From Bremerella sp. P1 (GTDB lineage: Bacteria; Planctomycetota; Planctomycetia; Pirellulales; Pirellulaceae), in NCBI RefSeq assembly GCF_028748185.1, contig NZ_CP118164.1, positions 6,659,814 through 6,723,813 of the forward strand: a DNA stretch of 64,000 nucleotides. The letters run 5' to 3'. Shown here piece after piece: positions 42,712 to 51,238 of this stretch. A program made the translations under genes and the position numbers. The notes beneath the pieces were generated by a model. That model was not told where the DNA came from, made no database searches, and saw only the letters and a program-made list of their open reading frames with translations. Numbering within the stretch: the first letter of the stretch is position 1; the number at the start of each line of letters is the position of its first letter.

Positions 42712-42747
42712 AGACTGGTTTCATTCGTGGGGGCAGGTCAGTTTGTG

Positions 42748-43269
42748 ATGAAAGCAGCAGTAGGATTCCGAGATGGAGAACTTTCAGTTGTCTGGTCAAC
42801 CATCGCCGCGAACGTTTCTTTAGACGGGCTGACCGATGGCCTGATCGTCGACGCGGCGGCGGCCGAGGACGCCTTGGCTGCGTATGACGCGGCCAAGGGA
42901 ACCAATCTCGCGGTGGTCAAAGCAAAGCGACAGGAGGTCCTCGAAGGCTACACGACTGCGATGGCTGCTGGTTACGATACCGGCCTGGGCTTTTCCCTGA
43001 AGCTGGGAGAAGAAGACCAACGCTTGCTGTTCGACTATCAGCAGCGACTTCTCCGACAACTCAGCCAGCCATCGCCCGAGGTGACGCTGGCCGATATTCG
43101 GGTGGTCAAAGGAACCGACGACGCCTGGCATCTGGCCACGGTCGAGCAAATCATCGCCACGATCGACGGCGGGGCAGGGCATGTCGAACGCTTGAACGGA
43201 GCCTACGCCGGCTACGAAGCCATGCTGGCGGCAGGGGTGGTAGATTTCGAGGTGGACTTCTTGGAGTAG
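42748..43269 (+). CDS. Hypothetical phage-tail-like protein, abutting the IS
   Basis: The ATG at 42748 lies only 8 bases after the right end of the IS3 element. The 173-residue protein begins MKAAVGFRDGELSVV. Its middle (AAGYDTGLGFSLKLGEEDQR) and end (DAWHLATVEQIIATI) resemble the tail-fibre accessory proteins of phages (DUF4376-like), but this is by recall of pattern. The ribosome-binding site would lie in the IS end (ggcaggtca), so the original 5' end may have been cut by the insertion, and expression may come from the IS. Confidence 0.5.
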   Translation: MKAAVGFRDGELSVVWSTIAANVSLDGLTDGLIVDAAAAEDALAAYDAAKGTNLAVVKAKRQEVLEGYTTAMAAGYDTGLGFSLKLGEEDQRLLFDYQQRLLRQLSQPSPEVTLADIRVVKGTDDAWHLATVEQIIATIDGGAGHVERLNGAYAGYEAMLAAGVVDFEVDFLE

Positions 43270-43286
43270 CCGAGAAGGAAAACGCA

Positions 43287-43319
43287 TCACGCAGGCTGGC
43301 TTGCGATCAGCCTGCGTGA
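43287..43319. terminator. Hairpin between convergent genes
   Basis: Arms tcacgcaggct and agcctgcgtga (11 bp) with an 11-base loop, between the stops at 43269 (+) and 43342 (-). It lacks a T run but is well placed as a shared terminator. Confidence 0.55.
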
Positions 43320-43341
43320 CCAAGAGAAACCAGTTGTCTGT

Positions 43342-43917
43342 TTACTCTTCGACCAGCGTCCAATCATTCGGCACTTCAGGGAAGGTAGCAGGCCCGCGTA
43401 GGTCTTCGCTTTCCATCGCCTCTTCCAGGCCAAATTCCGAATCAAGCATTTGGTACTTGAGCTTTTCGTCGGTGACTTCTTCCAGCAGCAGGAAGTAGAT
43501 CAGTTCGGGGTTCTCTTTGTCTTGCTCGTAGATCACGCGGCCTTCGGACTTCCAATGATAGGCCTCTTCGGTTTGGAGATATTCCTTTTCCTCGGAATAC
43601 ATATCGACAGCATTATGTTTCACGACGCCCCCAGGCTGGCGTTCATATTCGTAGTACGACTCAAACCCTTCCTCTTTGAATTCGCCGTGGAATTTCCCGA
43701 GGATGAGTTCGTCTTGTTTGGGAAACGGCTCGGCAGTGCGTGCGGCTTCGTAGAGGGTTTTGGCTTCCCCTTTCAGCTTGGCCGCCGTCGTAGCAATGGC
43801 ATCCTCAAGAGAAAGCTTGGATCGGCCGGGTCCAGCGGTTGGCTCGGAAGTCCCACAGCCTGCGAGGCCTAAGCATGCAATCATCGCGACAAGGGTGAAC
43901 AGACGTTGAATAATCAT
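43342..43917 (-). CDS. Hypothetical lipoprotein
   Basis: A protein of 191 residues. The signal ends in a lipobox LAGC (C21), so the mature protein is lipid-anchored. It is acidic and rich in E and Y, with beta strands likely around FHGEFKEEGFESYYEYERQPG and helical parts. No domain recognised. The 5' gap of 174 bases to the TVP38 gene may hold its promoter. Confidence 0.7.
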   Translation of the reverse strand: MIIQRLFTLVAMIACLGLAGCGTSEPTAGPGRSKLSLEDAIATTAAKLKGEAKTLYEAARTAEPFPKQDELILGKFHGEFKEEGFESYYEYERQPGGVVKHNAVDMYSEEKEYLQTEEAYHWKSEGRVIYEQDKENPELIYFLLLEEVTDEKLKYQMLDSEFGLEEAMESEDLRGPATFPEVPNDWTLVEE

Positions 43918-44091
43918 GGGGGGCTCCGATAGTACTTCGCCAAAACGCTAAGAATGCCGATAAGAAAACGCTAGGTGGTCACGAAAATGACCTAGCTTGA
44001 ATTGGCCGCATTCTAGCAACACATTTTCGCAAGTACCACAAGGTTTCTTCCTAGGCGTGTCGATGCGTTCAGGGCAAACGCCACGGAGACA

Positions 44092-44898
44092 TTACGCCGG
44101 CTCCATAGCCTCTTCTTCGTTCTCACCACGCGACTGGTAATAGTTCAATCCAAGCCGAATCACAAGTGGCACGATGCCCATCGCCGCGATGCCCAGCATC
44201 AGCTGCCACGACAGGACCGACGAGATTCCCTTGTCCGCGATCGTTTGCAGACTCGGTAGCGAGCCGCCGATCCAGACAAAAATGATCAACACGGGAAGCA
44301 TGCTCAGTTGGCTAACCCAAAAGAACGTTCGCAGGCTGATCGGTGAGAGCCCCATGACCAGGTTGACCAGGACGAAGGGGATTTGAGGGATCAGACGCGA
44401 GATGAACAGATAGAAGGCCGCGCTATCTTCCAGTTCCGACTGAAACTTCTCCATCGTGCTTCCCAGCCAGTTTTCCATTCGTTCGCGGAAGAAGTAACGG
44501 CTGGTCATGAAGGTCAAAGCGGCACCCAGACTGGAACCGACACTGGACAAAATTAGCGCAGGGATGAAGTCGAAGAACCAACCCACCACAATCGTCATCA
44601 AGGCGGCCAGTGGTAAACCGCTCGCGAACCCAATGGTGTAAAGCACAAAGACGATGCCATACAGCAAGTAAGGGTGATTCGACTGAAAGGCCCGCAGTTC
44701 TCCTTCGTGACTGGCCAAGCTCTCGAGCGAGAAACACTCGGAACATTGCCAAACGCCGACGATAACTAAGAGGGCCACGCCAGCGACCCACGCGGCACGA
44801 AAGGCCCACGTTTTCAGCCAAGGGTTTGATTCGATTTGTCGCGGCGAATGCAATTGATCGCGCGCTTCTGCGTCGAGTTGGTTTGGTGCCGTTTCCAT
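44092..44898 (-). CDS. TVP38/TMEM64-family (DedA-like) membrane protein
   Basis: The ATG at 44898 (METAPNQLDAEAR) follows aaggta. It encodes 268 residues with six membrane helices. The SNARE-associated/VTT domain core is visible at about 100-220: ASGLPLAALMTIVVGWFFDF, then SSLGAALTFMTSRYFFR and FYLFISRLIPQIPFVLVN. These proteins help move phospholipids or undecaprenyl phosphate across the inner membrane. It is not in an operon. Confidence 0.88.
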   Translation of the reverse strand: METAPNQLDAEARDQLHSPRQIESNPWLKTWAFRAAWVAGVALLVIVGVWQCSECFSLESLASHEGELRAFQSNHPYLLYGIVFVLYTIGFASGLPLAALMTIVVGWFFDFIPALILSSVGSSLGAALTFMTSRYFFRERMENWLGSTMEKFQSELEDSAAFYLFISRLIPQIPFVLVNLVMGLSPISLRTFFWVSQLSMLPVLIIFVWIGGSLPSLQTIADKGISSVLSWQLMLGIAAMGIVPLVIRLGLNYYQSRGENEEEAMEPA

Positions 44899-45191
44899 GC
44901 GATTACCTTGAGGTTGAGGGCTTTTTGCCCGCGGATAACCCCTAAACAGCAATCGCCATGCCGTAGCGACCGATTAACGAGAGTTGATTCATATCGCTGG
45001 TCTGCGTAGACAGCGCGATGGAGCGGCTGATTCACGCGATTTCACCCCTATTTGTCGGGCGAATCTCGCTGAAAGGACCGCTATTGTGCAGAAAAGAAGC
45101 AAACCCCGACTTTCCGTTTGACCCCCTGGAAATAGTGACCTATCTGTTTCGATGGTGCTTTACTGACCGCCCCTTGTCTCGAGTAAGAATT

Positions 45192-45611
45192 ATGCGTCGC
45201 CCGAAAAAGAAAAAACGGAGGGGTTCTGTAGTAGTCGAGTTCGCTCTGCTGCTGCCGTTCCTGATATTAATCTTTGTTATCGGAGCGGATTGGTGTCGTA
45301 TCTACTACGCGGCACACACGGTTCAAGACGCTGCTCGAACCGGGGCTCTGGGTGCCAGTGGCATTGCTTATCAAGAACACTTTCTGACTGAAGCTCAACG
45401 TCAACATCGTGGTACCGAGGAAGCACTTCGGGATAGCGATAACTTGAGTCCTAAGCTGAATCCTGGCGATGTCGTCGTCGTCACTTCGGACTCGGAAGTC
45501 TCCGTCACCGTTACCTACAACTTTGAAACGCTGACGCAATGGCCTGGGATTTCGGGGCCGATTGAAATACGCCGTACCGTCAGAATGCCTGTACTTCCCT
45601 CAAGTAGTTAG
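45192..45611 (+). CDS. TadE-family pilus protein
   Basis: The ATG at 45192 (MRRPKKKKRRGSVVVEF) gives 139 residues with a basic start and the pseudopilin helix VVVEFALLLPFLILIFVIG (at about 12-30), then RIYYAAHTVQDAARTGALGASG, as in TadE-like proteins that act in assembly of Flp pili. The C-terminal half is beta-rich. It is first of three consecutive Tad-type genes. Confidence 0.85.
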   Translation: MRRPKKKKRRGSVVVEFALLLPFLILIFVIGADWCRIYYAAHTVQDAARTGALGASGIAYQEHFLTEAQRQHRGTEEALRDSDNLSPKLNPGDVVVVTSDSEVSVTVTYNFETLTQWPGISGPIEIRRTVRMPVLPSSS

Positions 45612-45662
45612 CTTGAGAAAGTGCCCCACACATTCCTTAGCCACCACGGGACTAGTCCTACG

Positions 45663-46169
45663 ATGACCTGCAAAACCCGCGTAGCCAGATTTGGAAGATC
45701 ACGACGACGATCAGATCGGAGCGGGGCTACACTGATCGAATTCGCGATTGTTGGACCGACTCTCTTCCTCTTGCTGTTTGGTTTCCTCATCCTGACTTTG
45801 GGAGTTTACCGCTATCAGCAAGTCGCCTACCTGGCACGCCATGGTGCTCGTTATGCATCGACCCACGGTGCCCAGTACCGCGCCGACAACCGACTGCCGT
45901 CAGGCGACACTGCGACATGGATTGAAGATATTCGGACTAATGGCGTGCTGCCTCGAAGTTCCGGCCTCGTGCCGGACCTGGTTACCGTCGATGCCGACTG
46001 GAGTTCTGGCGATAACACATCGAATACCGACTCCGGTAAGACGGGTGATTTCAACAAAGTCGTTCAGAATACCGTCACCGTAACCGTTACTTACACCTGG
46101 CTACCCGAGGCCTATCTCGCTGGACCGATCAGCTTATCCAGCAACGCCACGGTAGCCATGTCTTACTAG
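45663..46169 (+). CDS. TadE/TadF-family pilus protein
   Basis: The ATG at 45663 (MTCKTRVARFGRSRRR) gives 168 residues. A basic leader is followed by GATLIEFAIVGPTLFLLLFG (about 21-40), the TadE pseudopilin helix, and YQQVAYLARHGARYASTHG. The C-terminal domain is beta-rich. It follows the first TadE gene after 51 bases and precedes the TadG gene after 19 bases, so the three are likely one operon. Confidence 0.85.
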   Translation: MTCKTRVARFGRSRRRSDRSGATLIEFAIVGPTLFLLLFGFLILTLGVYRYQQVAYLARHGARYASTHGAQYRADNRLPSGDTATWIEDIRTNGVLPRSSGLVPDLVTVDADWSSGDNTSNTDSGKTGDFNKVVQNTVTVTVTYTWLPEAYLAGPISLSSNATVAMSY

Positions 46170-46188
46170 CTTATACTTGAGGATTCCC

Positions 46189-47493
46189 ATGTTTCCCGCA
46201 AACTCCCCAGTTCGCAATTCCGGCAAAGTAGCCGTCATGGTAGCGGTCATGCTACCCACGGCATTGATTCCCATTTTGGCCATTGGCGTCGATGGTGGGA
46301 ACTTGATGAACGATCAGCGCGAGGTCCAATCCGCTGTGGATGCCGCGGCGCTGCAAGCGGCAACTCGCCTGTTCATTGATAATCCAGATCATGTTGGAAA
46401 CACGAAGCCAGTACCCCAAACGAGCAACGCATTGGCGGAAGCCATAGCACGTCTCGAAGACCATGGCATGATGTCCGATAACTGCAAAGTTCGGACGGTC
46501 AACATTCCGGCCACCTCCACTAACGAACGCGTCGACGGAGCGCCAGGCACCGTCGAAGTCGAAGTCCAATACCAACAGGCCCGATATTTCTCTCGCATCT
46601 GGGGTGGTGACGATTTGATTGTCACCGCACGGTCGGTCGCCCGAGTTCGCAACTTCTCGCAGGGCGTGGGCATCCTCGTTCTAGAAGAACACGACAACAA
46701 AGCATTTTACGGCCGTGGTAGTGGAAAGCTACTGGTCAAAGATGGCAATGTCACCGTGAATTCTGATGGTGCCACCGCCGCTCAGACTGACGGTACGACG
46801 GTCGTTCTCGGTGCCACCGGTTTTGATGTCACCGGAGGTTATACCGGCGAAGGCTACTATCTAACGCCCTATCCAACCGCAGGCCCAGCCACTCCGTTTA
46901 CAGGTTCAGTTCCTGTTCCCGATCCACTCCGCGACCTGCCCGAGCCAAGCCCCTCGACGCTGATACCCCAAACCGCGCCGGCAAATGAAGGCCCAAGAGA
47001 TAGCACCATTGAGCTTGAGCCCGGTTACTATTCTGATCGGCTCTTCTACGACGGTCCTCGTAACATCTTCCTGAAGCCAGGGCTGTACTATTTGGAAGAA
47101 GGCATTGGCTTCCAGGGCCAGGTATCGGTCTACGGCGAAGGGGTCACCCTGTTCAGCGCTGGTAGCGGCGACAACAACATCAACATCGGGGGTAGTGGTG
47201 CGTGGAACCTCACCGCGCCCACAAGTGGCACCTACGAAGGCATTGTCATTTTTCAATCACGCAATACTGCCGACCCCGAAACCACCAGTATCATTCGTGG
47301 TAACGGCGAGGCAGGCCTGACGGGCATTGTGTACACCCCCACAACGAAAACGACGCTGACCGGGGGCGGTGAGCAATACCTCGAAGCACGATTCATCACG
47401 CGTACCTTCGAGATCAATGGTTCCGGGACCTTCATCATCGACTACCCAGCGACCAAGCCAGATCGCTTGCCCAGCATCGAGTTGGTCGAGTAA
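46189..47493 (+). CDS. TadG-like pilus assembly protein
   Basis: The ATG at 46189 (MFPANSPVRNSGKVA) gives 434 residues. The TadG-type N-terminus (KVAVMVAVMLPTALIPILAI, then DAAALQAATRLF) is membrane-spanning and faces outward. The C-terminal 250 residues are a glycine-, serine- and threonine-rich beta-solenoid-like part with repeated short strands (GNVTVNSDGATAAQTDGTTV, YGEGVTLFSAGSGDNNINI). It probably forms the outer part of a secreted surface structure. No tadA ATPase, prepilin or secretin gene is in the window. Confidence 0.82.
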   Translation: MFPANSPVRNSGKVAVMVAVMLPTALIPILAIGVDGGNLMNDQREVQSAVDAAALQAATRLFIDNPDHVGNTKPVPQTSNALAEAIARLEDHGMMSDNCKVRTVNIPATSTNERVDGAPGTVEVEVQYQQARYFSRIWGGDDLIVTARSVARVRNFSQGVGILVLEEHDNKAFYGRGSGKLLVKDGNVTVNSDGATAAQTDGTTVVLGATGFDVTGGYTGEGYYLTPYPTAGPATPFTGSVPVPDPLRDLPEPSPSTLIPQTAPANEGPRDSTIELEPGYYSDRLFYDGPRNIFLKPGLYYLEEGIGFQGQVSVYGEGVTLFSAGSGDNNINIGGSGAWNLTAPTSGTYEGIVIFQSRNTADPETTSIIRGNGEAGLTGIVYTPTTKTTLTGGGEQYLEARFITRTFEINGSGTFIIDYPATKPDRLPSIELVE

Positions 47494-47577
47494 GTTCGAC
47501 CTAGTCGAACGTAAGACGTGCTCCAATTGCCGGCGCAGCATCTTCCGCGGCGACCGGCAAGGCACGAATGGCCCAGC

Positions 47578-48141
47578 TTACTGACGGTCCAGCAAGATCG
47601 GCATCGAGATGATCAGGCCGGCCGTGCGGTCCTCGGTATCTTTCCGGTTCCGCACGTGGCATTTCAGACATTGCGATGCCAGGCGAATAGGGCCAGCGAA
47701 GCGATAGGTATCCTTTTCAACCGCATCCAGGTACGGCTTCCGATCGGCCAGTGCTTTAACAGCCGCTTTCTCAAACGCCCCCTCCGGCTTGTGGTCGACA
47801 TTCACCACGTCAGTTTCGACGACCAGCCACTTCAAGTGCACGTTGTAGCTCTCTTCGAGTGACTGAAACACGTCCTCCATCGAGGCCGACGGAATCACGC
47901 GCGATTCGTCTTCCAGAAAGAAGTCGCGATGCACGACTTGGAGTGTCCCGTGAATGGTCTCGTGCAAGAGCATGGCCCGAGCCCTGGCTTCGGCCTGTGA
48001 TGTTGGAGCCGAGATCTCAGGCGGGTCTGCCTGACCAAGAGATGTTGCCAACAGTATTACGACAAGGGGTAGTGCCGTTCGCAGATGGCGTGCTGCGTTC
48101 TTGATCCAGATATCGCCCTGTACGCGGGACAGGCTAGGCAT
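47578..48141 (-). CDS. DUF3365 heme-binding periplasmic protein
   Basis: A protein of 187 residues with a signal or anchor (about 20-38, cleavage near GQA-DPP). The pattern ALADRKPYLDAVEKDTYRFA, then LASQCLKCHVR, is that of DUF3365/Tll0287-like sensors with one CxxCH heme-c motif. These bind heme in a PAS-like fold and sense redox state or gases. There is no signalling domain on this chain, so it would need a partner or act alone as an electron carrier. Confidence 0.85.
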   Translation of the reverse strand: MPSLSRVQGDIWIKNAARHLRTALPLVVILLATSLGQADPPEISAPTSQAEARARAMLLHETIHGTLQVVHRDFFLEDESRVIPSASMEDVFQSLEESYNVHLKWLVVETDVVNVDHKPEGAFEKAAVKALADRKPYLDAVEKDTYRFAGPIRLASQCLKCHVRNRKDTEDRTAGLIISMPILLDRQ

Positions 48142-49005
48142 CGATGACTTTCCGTAGGGGAGTTGCTGAGGCGGGAAGGTAGTGGCAACCGCGTGGGCTG
48201 GCCGATCTCACTCTTCATCATACCCACCCGGCACCGAGTCCCGAAGCGTCCGCACTAGCAGTTATGTTTGACACTCGTGGAAGCTCCCACAGTTCGATTG
48301 GCAGCTTGGAAATCGCGCCCTATCCTCCGGTTCCATGCCCGTTGCGGAAAAGCAATCAGCAGTCGTGAGTTCTGTTGTGCACTTTTCGCAGTTTGGTGGG
48401 AGGTAAACAAACGGCAACGGGATCGGCAAAACGACCTCCGCGGAGCGTGTGCTCCCGTAGGCGTGCTGGTTGTAGCGAAACGGATCGGAATGGTAGCCGC
48501 GATCGCGGTACAGCATCGCCTGACCGGGCGGGAGCTCGGAGGCCTGGTTGGAAGAGTCGTCTTGATTCAACACAGTGCGCCCCAACGACCATGGGTTCGT
48601 TCTTCAGATTTTCGGCTGAAATTTGGGCTGAAAGATCGGTGACCCTCGCCCGTTTTGCACATAACTATTAGGCCCACTTTCTCCTGATCACGCGAGTGTT
48701 ATGCCGCGAGCATTGCTCTACGATCGCTCCGACAACGGCACCTTATAAACCACTGGCGATATGATTTACCGGGGTAGCAGTGACGATCATTCCAATCGAT
48801 TCAACCTCCTAAAGTGTATCTGTCGCCACCCGTTGGGACGATCCATGTAAGAATGAGCGCAATCCCCCCATACGACTAACGTTTTTGAGCCCAATACGCC
48901 AGTTTTTCGACAAGATTCTCAGCTTGACAGTATTCCCTTGCGAAGTAATATCGTTTTCTCTTTCTTCTCCTTTTCTTTCTTACAGTCCTCGCGGAGGTAT
49001 ATCTC
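48142..49005. other. Gene-poor gap with a strong promoter at its right end
   Basis: An 860-base stretch. One minus-strand frame (48262-48585, 107 residues) has a cysteine-containing C-terminus but no recognised family; I do not count it as a gene with any confidence. At the right end lies the promoter described separately. The A+T-rich leader (48950-48985) is pyrimidine-heavy (tttctttcttctcc-like). Confidence 0.4.
48924..48951 (+). promoter_or_regulatory. Sigma-70-type promoter of the broken DUF1559 gene
   Basis: TTGACA (48924-48929), 16-base spacer, TAATAT (48946-48951), 54 bases before the ATG at 49006. Strong consensus on both boxes. Confidence 0.6.
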
Positions 49006-49513
49006 ATGACGATCCGAAACAGGTCTCATAAAGGTTTCACTCTAGTTGAGTTGTTGGTGGTCATTGCCATTATTGGCGTTCTCATCGCCTTGCTACTGCC
49101 AGCCGTCCAACAGGCCCGAGAAGCGGCCCGCCGAATTACTTGCACCAATAAGCTGAAACAGATCGGCTTGGCGATGCACAACTACCACGACACGTTTGGC
49201 TCGTTTGCCCCAGCAGCGGTCTGCCTGGCCGGCCCAGGAAACTACTGCGGCGGTTCGGCAAGCGACGACCCGAACGAATATTCTCAGCATTGTCGACACG
49301 GCTCAGAAAATGCCGGCCGGCGAAGCGACTTCCTTCATGGAAGAACAGATCCCGACCTTCGAAGAATATGTCGCCGATCCTGAATCTCCCTACGCGGATC
49401 TCTACAAGCAGATCCTCGAACAGGCAAAATCGGCGGCGTCCGGTCAGGACGTGAGTAACTCACTGAAGGAAATCAAGGATCTCGCAGGACAACTGCCTGC
49501 GAAGAATCCTTAA
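49006..49513 (+). pseudogene. Broken DUF1559 gene
   Basis: The first part (49006 to about 49250) encodes the intact prepilin-like start ([20 protein letters not shown]) and the DUF1559 segment [20 protein letters not shown]. After about residue 85 the frame runs into unrelated residues to a stop at 49383. A second frame, shifted by +1, begins before 49290 and continues to 49513 with [20 protein letters not shown] and a polar tail. The usual 250-residue core and the H-x9-DG box are absent. So a deletion plus frame change, rather than a single-base error, explains it. Promoter and ribosome-binding site (gcggagg) are intact, so a truncated secreted protein may still be made. Confidence 0.7.
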
Positions 49514-49736
49514 AGGAATTCTCCAGCGGGACTGGCAAGCACGCCGTCCCGCTTTGGCTGGGCAACGCCTCAGCACTCTTCCATGGGACATGGCGGCGCG
49601 AACGTCAGGACTTTGTTCGCTTGATCTACTCTTGGCCGACTCAATAAATCGTGTAGCGGATCAATGCTAGACCGTGATAGGGTCCTCCGCTTACCATGAT
49701 GGTAATTGTCAGGCACCTTTTCTTGCTGAGTTCGTC

Positions 49737-50726
49737 ATGCGCCCCATGAACTTCTTCTACCGCTGTGCTACGCACTGGCTGATCGCGCCGTGTGTGCTTT
49801 TGACCTTCGTCGGTTGCGTTGATGAGACGCTGCCCCCCCAAGCCCAGCCCCCGGCAGCTAGTCCAGCAATGACACAAGTCCCGGAAAAAACCGAAGCAAC
49901 ACTGCCCGATAACCCCCTAAGGAATCTACCGCCAACCGTTGCCGACGCCTGGAAGTCAGCCGGGGCGACGCAGTTTGCCTGGATGAGTCTTTCAGAGTGG
50001 GGCAGCGTAGGTGTCATTCCCGATTCCTACGCGACAGCAGACGACCTGCCAGTTTTCGTCTTCGAACAAGGGTGGCTTGCGAACCCTCAGCAACCGTTAC
50101 CTGATCCTGGCTTCGAGTACGGCGTGGCATTTTCTGAATCGGAAACCTTGCCTGACTCTCTCGGTCCATTTCTCGAATACGCCCCCTTGGATAATTGTGT
50201 CGCTGTACGTTTATGGGGAAACGTAGCAAGCAAATCATCGGTTGAGAAACTCGATCGCCTGACCAACTTGCACAGCTTGGCGTTTAGCGAGGTGCGCGAG
50301 CCCGATGAATTCCTGAAATCGGTTGACCAGTTGAAACAGTTGACTCGGCTAGAAGTCTCGAGCGTGAACAAAAGCAACCTGACCGATGCCGGCCTAGCGG
50401 AGTTAGAGGGCCTCGACAATATTGAGTGGCTTTGCCTGACTGGAGGACGCATTACCGATGCCGGGATGCACGTCATACCATCGCTAACACGTCTCCAGGG
50501 ATTGCATCTATATCGGACCGATATTGGAATCGGCTCTATTGACGATTTGCTGGAATTAAAGGATCTGAAGTATCTCGACGTAAGAGGAACATTCATCCGT
50601 GACGAGGGAGGTCAGCTACCGCAAATGACGCAACTCCAGAAGTTACGCCTACAAGCGAGTTTCGACAAGCAAGAACTTGAGAAGGTAAAAGAAGCACTTC
50701 CAGACTGCGAGATCATACTGAAGTGA
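49737..50726 (+). CDS. Leucine-rich-repeat lipoprotein
   Basis: The ATG at 49737 (MRPMNFFYRCATHWL) opens a lipoprotein signal with lipobox LTFVGC (about C27). It encodes 329 residues. After a proline-rich linker, residues about 175-310 show at least five leucine-rich repeats of the type LTDAGLAELEGLDNIEWLCL and ITDAGMHVIPSLTRLQGLHL, followed by DLKYLDVRGTFIRDEG. Such LRR lipoproteins are abundant in planctomycetes; the ligand is unknown. It is monocistronic. Confidence 0.8.
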   Translation: MRPMNFFYRCATHWLIAPCVLLTFVGCVDETLPPQAQPPAASPAMTQVPEKTEATLPDNPLRNLPPTVADAWKSAGATQFAWMSLSEWGSVGVIPDSYATADDLPVFVFEQGWLANPQQPLPDPGFEYGVAFSESETLPDSLGPFLEYAPLDNCVAVRLWGNVASKSSVEKLDRLTNLHSLAFSEVREPDEFLKSVDQLKQLTRLEVSSVNKSNLTDAGLAELEGLDNIEWLCLTGGRITDAGMHVIPSLTRLQGLHLYRTDIGIGSIDDLLELKDLKYLDVRGTFIRDEGGQLPQMTQLQKLRLQASFDKQELEKVKEALPDCEIILK

Positions 50727-50902
50727 ACTTGAGTTGCGATTGAAGTGGTGTCGACAGCGTTGCTCTCAGCCCAGTGGGTTGGGCCGCGTGTCGATGAAAT
50801 TTCAGAATCGAGATGTCCCTCGTTACATCGTCTGACGCGTTTATGTACAGGAAAGAAGTACCTCGTTTGTCGCCAAAGACCAACTACGCTTGGTGAAATA
50901 TC

Positions 50903-51199
50903 ATGAACTATCGCATCGTATTTCCGCTATTGAGCCTAGGTGGAATACTTGTGGGACTTCTCGTTATGCTGTCGCCATTTTTTGTCACTGGCGGCTATGT
51001 CGGCTTGGAGAAAGGGGTTCAACCAGGAAGCGTCGAACATCTCCTGTCGAGTGGCATGTCGATTCTACTCGGCTTGGCAATCATGGTCGGCTCCGGCGTA
51101 TGCGCCGTAATTTTGGGTGTGATTTTCGGAATACAAGCCGCTTCACGCCAAGACGTCACACCGCCGGTACAGGATAATTCAGACCCTTCCGATTCGTGA
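50903..51199 (+). CDS. Small membrane protein
   Basis: A protein of 98 residues with two membrane helices (about 5-28, PLLSLGGILVGLLVMLSPFF, and 52-76, SILLGLAIMVGSGVCAVILG) and a polar tail. No family recognised. It converges with pyrF 39 bases away. Confidence 0.55.
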   Translation: MNYRIVFPLLSLGGILVGLLVMLSPFFVTGGYVGLEKGVQPGSVEHLLSSGMSILLGLAIMVGSGVCAVILGVIFGIQAASRQDVTPPVQDNSDPSDS

Positions 51200-51238
51200 A
51201 CGCGCAGGCTGAGACAGCCTCAGCCAACGACCTATGAA

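Larger units (their letters stand above)
41458..42740 (+). mobile_element. Complete IS3-family insertion sequence
   Basis: Length 1283 bp. The ends are perfect 12-bp inverted repeats starting TGACCTGCCCCC (41458-41469 and 42729-42740), the TGA...TCA ends typical of IS3. It encodes orfA and orfB in -1 relative frames. Flanking bases (ttaccca and gtttgtg) show no target-site duplication, so the element may be old or may have undergone recombination. The transposase motifs look intact; it is probably of the IS407-like group by the ends of orfA. Confidence 0.85.

Noticed and set aside
48262-48585. Minus-strand gene of 107 residues
   Set aside because: Cysteines near the C-terminus are suggestive, but there is no family, start signal or conservation evidence.
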